Below are positions 31,426 to 33,267 of a stretch of 33,267 nucleotides of DNA, piece by piece. This DNA comes from an uncultured Nostocoides sp. (lineage in GTDB: Bacteria > Actinomycetota > Actinomycetes > Actinomycetales > Dermatophilaceae), in assembly GCA_937907685.1 (NCBI GenBank), contig CALCXF010000036.1:1-33267 (forward strand), written 5' to 3'. The position numbers and the translations under genes were made by a program. The notes beneath the pieces were generated by a model. It made no database searches. It saw only the letters and a list, made by a program, of their open reading frames with translations, and had not been told where the DNA came from. The first letter of the stretch is position 1. Each line of letters opens with the position of its first letter.

Positions 31426-33068
31426 TGCCCGAAGAGATCGAGTACGACCCTCGCCCGGCTCCCGCGGACACCCGACCCGACCACCTCGAGGCCATCGCGA
31501 CGACGGATGCCGTCCGTGAGCTGCCGCCGGAGATATCCGGCTTCGGCGAAGGTGTCGTCGGCGAGGTGGTGCTGGACATCACCGGGCTGTCCAAGAGCTT
31601 CGGCCGGGTCAGGGCCAACCGCGACATCAGCTTCACCGTCCGTCGCGGTGAGATCGTCGCGCTGCTCGGTGAGAACGGGGCGGGGAAGTCGACTCTCGTC
31701 AACCAGATCTTCGGCCTCATCACGCCGGATGCCGGCACGGTGAGCGTCCAGGGCGACACCACGCCGATCTCGGGTCCGCACGACGCGATCCGGCGCGGCA
31801 TCGGCATGGTCCACCAGCACTTCCAGCTCGTCCCCGTGATGACCGTCGCCGAGAACATGATGCTGGGCCACGAGCCGACCCGGGCCGGGGCCATGCTCGA
31901 CATCGAGAGTGCCCGTGAGATGGTGCGCACCCTCTCGGCGAAGCATCGGCTGGCCGTGGACCCCGACGCCGAGATCGAGGACCTGCCGGTCGGCACCCAG
32001 CAACGCGTCGAGATCCTCAAGGCCCTCTCGCGAAAGGTCGACCTGCTCATCCTCGACGAGCCGACCGCGGTCCTCACTCCCCAGGAGACCGACGAGCTTC
32101 TCGGCGTCATGAAGGAGCTGGCGGCCTCCGGCACCTCGATCGTCTTCATCACCCACAAGCTGCGCGAGGTGCTCGCGGTCTCGGACCGGGTCTACGTCCT
32201 GCGCCAGGGCACCGTCTGCGGCGAGGTCGAGACGAAGAACACCGACGCCCGCGAGCTCGCCACCCTCATGGTGGGGCGCGAGGTCGTCCTGTCCATCGAC
32301 AAGGAGGAGGCGACGCCGGGCGAGACCGTCCTGGCCATCGAGGACCTCCACGTCAAGGACGACCGCGACCTCCCCGCCGTCAACGGCTTCAGCCTCGAGG
32401 TGCGGGCCGGCGAGATCGTCGGGGTGGCCGGCGTGGAGGGCAACGGCCAGCGCGAGCTCGTCGAGGCCCTCGCCGGGATGCGCAAGGTGGTGTCCGGCAG
32501 CATGCGGCTGGGCGACCTGGACCTCACCAAGGCCAACCCCAACCAGACGCACCACGCCGGGGTCGGCCACATCCCCGAGGACCGCGAGAAGCACGGGCTC
32601 GTCGCGGCATACTCCATCGCCGACAACCTCGTGCTCAACGAGTTCGACCAGCCGCCCTACGCGAAGAGCGGCGTGCGGCAGTTCGATGCCGTCCGCGAGT
32701 ACGCCGAGAAGGTGCGTGCGGAGTTCGACATCCGCTCCTCGGGCGTCGGACAGAGTGCGGCCTCGCTCTCCGGTGGCAACAAGCAGAAGGTCGTCGTCGC
32801 GCGCGAGATGTCGTTCACGCCCAGGCTGCTCATGGCGGCGCAGCCCACCCGCGGCGTCGATGTGGGATCGATCGAGTTCATCCACCGCCGCATCGTCGAC
32901 GCCCGCGACGCCGGTGCGGGCGTGCTGCTCGTGTCCGCCGAGCTCGACGAGATCCTGTCGCTCGCCGACCGCGTCGCGGTCGTCCACGGCGGCAAGGTCG
33001 TCGCCGAGATGGCCTGCGTCAGCGCTGACCGCACCGAGATCGGCCGCCTCATGGCGGGGGACCACTGA
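31425..33068 (+). CDS. Nucleoside ABC transporter ATPase (double ABC domain)
   Basis: This 547-residue fused ATPase carries two nucleotide-binding domains that power nucleoside uptake. The first has a canonical Walker A GENGAGKS (82-89), a degenerate signature (LPVGTQQRVEIL) and Walker B LLILDEPTAVLTPQE. The second has a degenerate Walker A (GVEGNGQRE), a good signature SLSGGNKQKV and AAQPTRGVDVG with Gln replacing the catalytic Glu. This asymmetry is typical of BMP and ribose-type ATPases. An acidic extension of about 48 residues precedes the first domain. The ATG at 31425 overlaps the permease stop and has AAGGGAG upstream. In relatives the ATPase usually follows the BMP gene, and here it is last. 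Confidence 0.95.
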   Translation: MPEEIEYDPRPAPADTRPDHLEAIATTDAVRELPPEISGFGEGVVGEVVLDITGLSKSFGRVRANRDISFTVRRGEIVALLGENGAGKSTLVNQIFGLITPDAGTVSVQGDTTPISGPHDAIRRGIGMVHQHFQLVPVMTVAENMMLGHEPTRAGAMLDIESAREMVRTLSAKHRLAVDPDAEIEDLPVGTQQRVEILKALSRKVDLLILDEPTAVLTPQETDELLGVMKELAASGTSIVFITHKLREVLAVSDRVYVLRQGTVCGEVETKNTDARELATLMVGREVVLSIDKEEATPGETVLAIEDLHVKDDRDLPAVNGFSLEVRAGEIVGVAGVEGNGQRELVEALAGMRKVVSGSMRLGDLDLTKANPNQTHHAGVGHIPEDREKHGLVAAYSIADNLVLNEFDQPPYAKSGVRQFDAVREYAEKVRAEFDIRSSGVGQSAASLSGGNKQKVVVAREMSFTPRLLMAAQPTRGVDVGSIEFIHRRIVDARDAGAGVLLVSAELDEILSLADRVAVVHGGKVVAEMACVSADRTEIGRLMAGDH

Positions 33069-33138
33069 CGAGCCGTCGCCACAGCGGGCCACCAGGTCTC
33101 AGCGGAACACCTCCGCGCGGGCCAATGCACAACGGATA

Positions 33139-33148
33139 CTGGATCCAG
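33139..33148. promoter_or_regulatory. 10-bp palindrome CTGGATCCAG next to a GATACT hexamer
   Basis: The perfect palindrome lies 71 bases after the ATPase stop and directly overlaps GATACT, a possible -10 hexamer. It could be the operator of a promoter for whatever lies beyond the right edge, for example of the GntR type. This is inference from symmetry alone. Confidence 0.3.
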
Positions 33149-33172
33149 ACCGGGAGGGGTCAGCGGAGCCAG

Positions 33173-33210
33173 GGGTGCCAGACGGGCGCTCCACCGCACC
33201 CTTGGCACCC
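33173..33210. repeat. Stem-loop repeat unit, copy 1
   Basis: A unit of about 38 bp begins GGGTGCCA and ends TGGCACCC, giving an 8-bp perfect inverted repeat around a 22-base loop. Its core of 31 bases (33174-33204) is repeated at 33237-33267 with three mismatches. The function is unknown. It lies in the gap after the nucleoside importer operon. Confidence 0.6.
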
Positions 33211-33236
33211 GTCACTCGGGCGACACCAGCACGAGA

Positions 33237-33267
33237 GGTGCCAGACGCGCACTCCACGGCACCCTTG
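33237..33267. repeat. Stem-loop repeat unit, copy 2, cut by window edge
   Basis: This is the second copy of the 31-base core starting GGTGCCAGACG, 63 bases after the first, ending at the last base of the window just where the closing arm of the stem (GGCACC) would start. More copies may follow. Confidence 0.55.

Noticed and set aside
33173..33267. CRISPR array
   Set aside because: Only two copies are visible, they differ at three positions, and no cas genes are in the window. They are kept as an unexplained repeat.

Overview
The window is high-GC DNA with dense, mostly short-spaced or overlapping genes, GTG starts, TANNNT-type leaderless promoters, Tat and lipobox export signals and actinobacterial families (DUF1918/DUF1876, DUF2277, BMP-type nucleoside importers, sugar ABC operons without their own ATPase). 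This points to an actinobacterial chromosome. An Intrasporangiaceae-like member of the Micrococcales is my best guess, from style and gene content only. I see no rRNA, tRNA, CRISPR array, integrase or transposase.

Layout. 1-2955 (minus): a carbohydrate ABC importer (lipoprotein plus two permeases, the second cut by the window edge). 2956-3482: gene-free. 3483-5128 (plus): DUF1918/DUF1876 protein, VOC protein, DUF4386-like membrane protein. 5112-6424 (minus): winged-helix regulator, SRPBCC protein and a 48-codon possible remnant. 6524-8898 (plus): DUF72 protein and a membrane-fused spermidine synthase-like protein with a short upstream ORF. 8976-11328 (minus): Tat-exported beta-helix protein and a lipoprotein alpha/beta hydrolase. 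11505-12419 (plus): an exported xylose-isomerase-like TIM barrel protein. 12533-13906 (minus): dnaB, followed by a gene-free stretch carrying a DnaA-box match. 14383-16765: DUF2277, an acetyl-CoA hydrolase/CoA-transferase family protein and an AlkD-like DNA alkylation repair protein. 16799-17758 (minus): exported polysaccharide deacetylase. 17962-19317 (plus): MATE transporter, then a 17-bp perfect hairpin. 19441-22707 (minus): a large secreted S8 peptidase. 22915-24450 (minus): a gamma-glutamyltransferase-like protein.

The most coherent system lies at 24496-33068. Four coupled genes encode an MTAP/PNP-family phosphorylase of apparent methylthioinosine type, an MtaD-like 5'-methylthioadenosine/SAH deaminase, a DUF985 cupin and an SDR oxidoreductase. 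They are followed by a BMP-family nucleoside importer (lipoprotein, two permeases, fused double ATPase). Read together they suggest uptake of (thio)nucleosides, deamination of methylthioadenosine to methylthioinosine, and phosphorolysis to hypoxanthine plus methylthioribose-1-phosphate, with the cupin and SDR in an unassigned role.

Two features are not explained by genes. One is a recurrent heptamer GTATGCC/GGCATAC that seems to dictate Tyr-Ala and Ala-Tyr codon choice across unrelated genes. The other is a pair of diverged 31-bp repeats, the first forming a stem-loop with its flank, at the right edge of the window.
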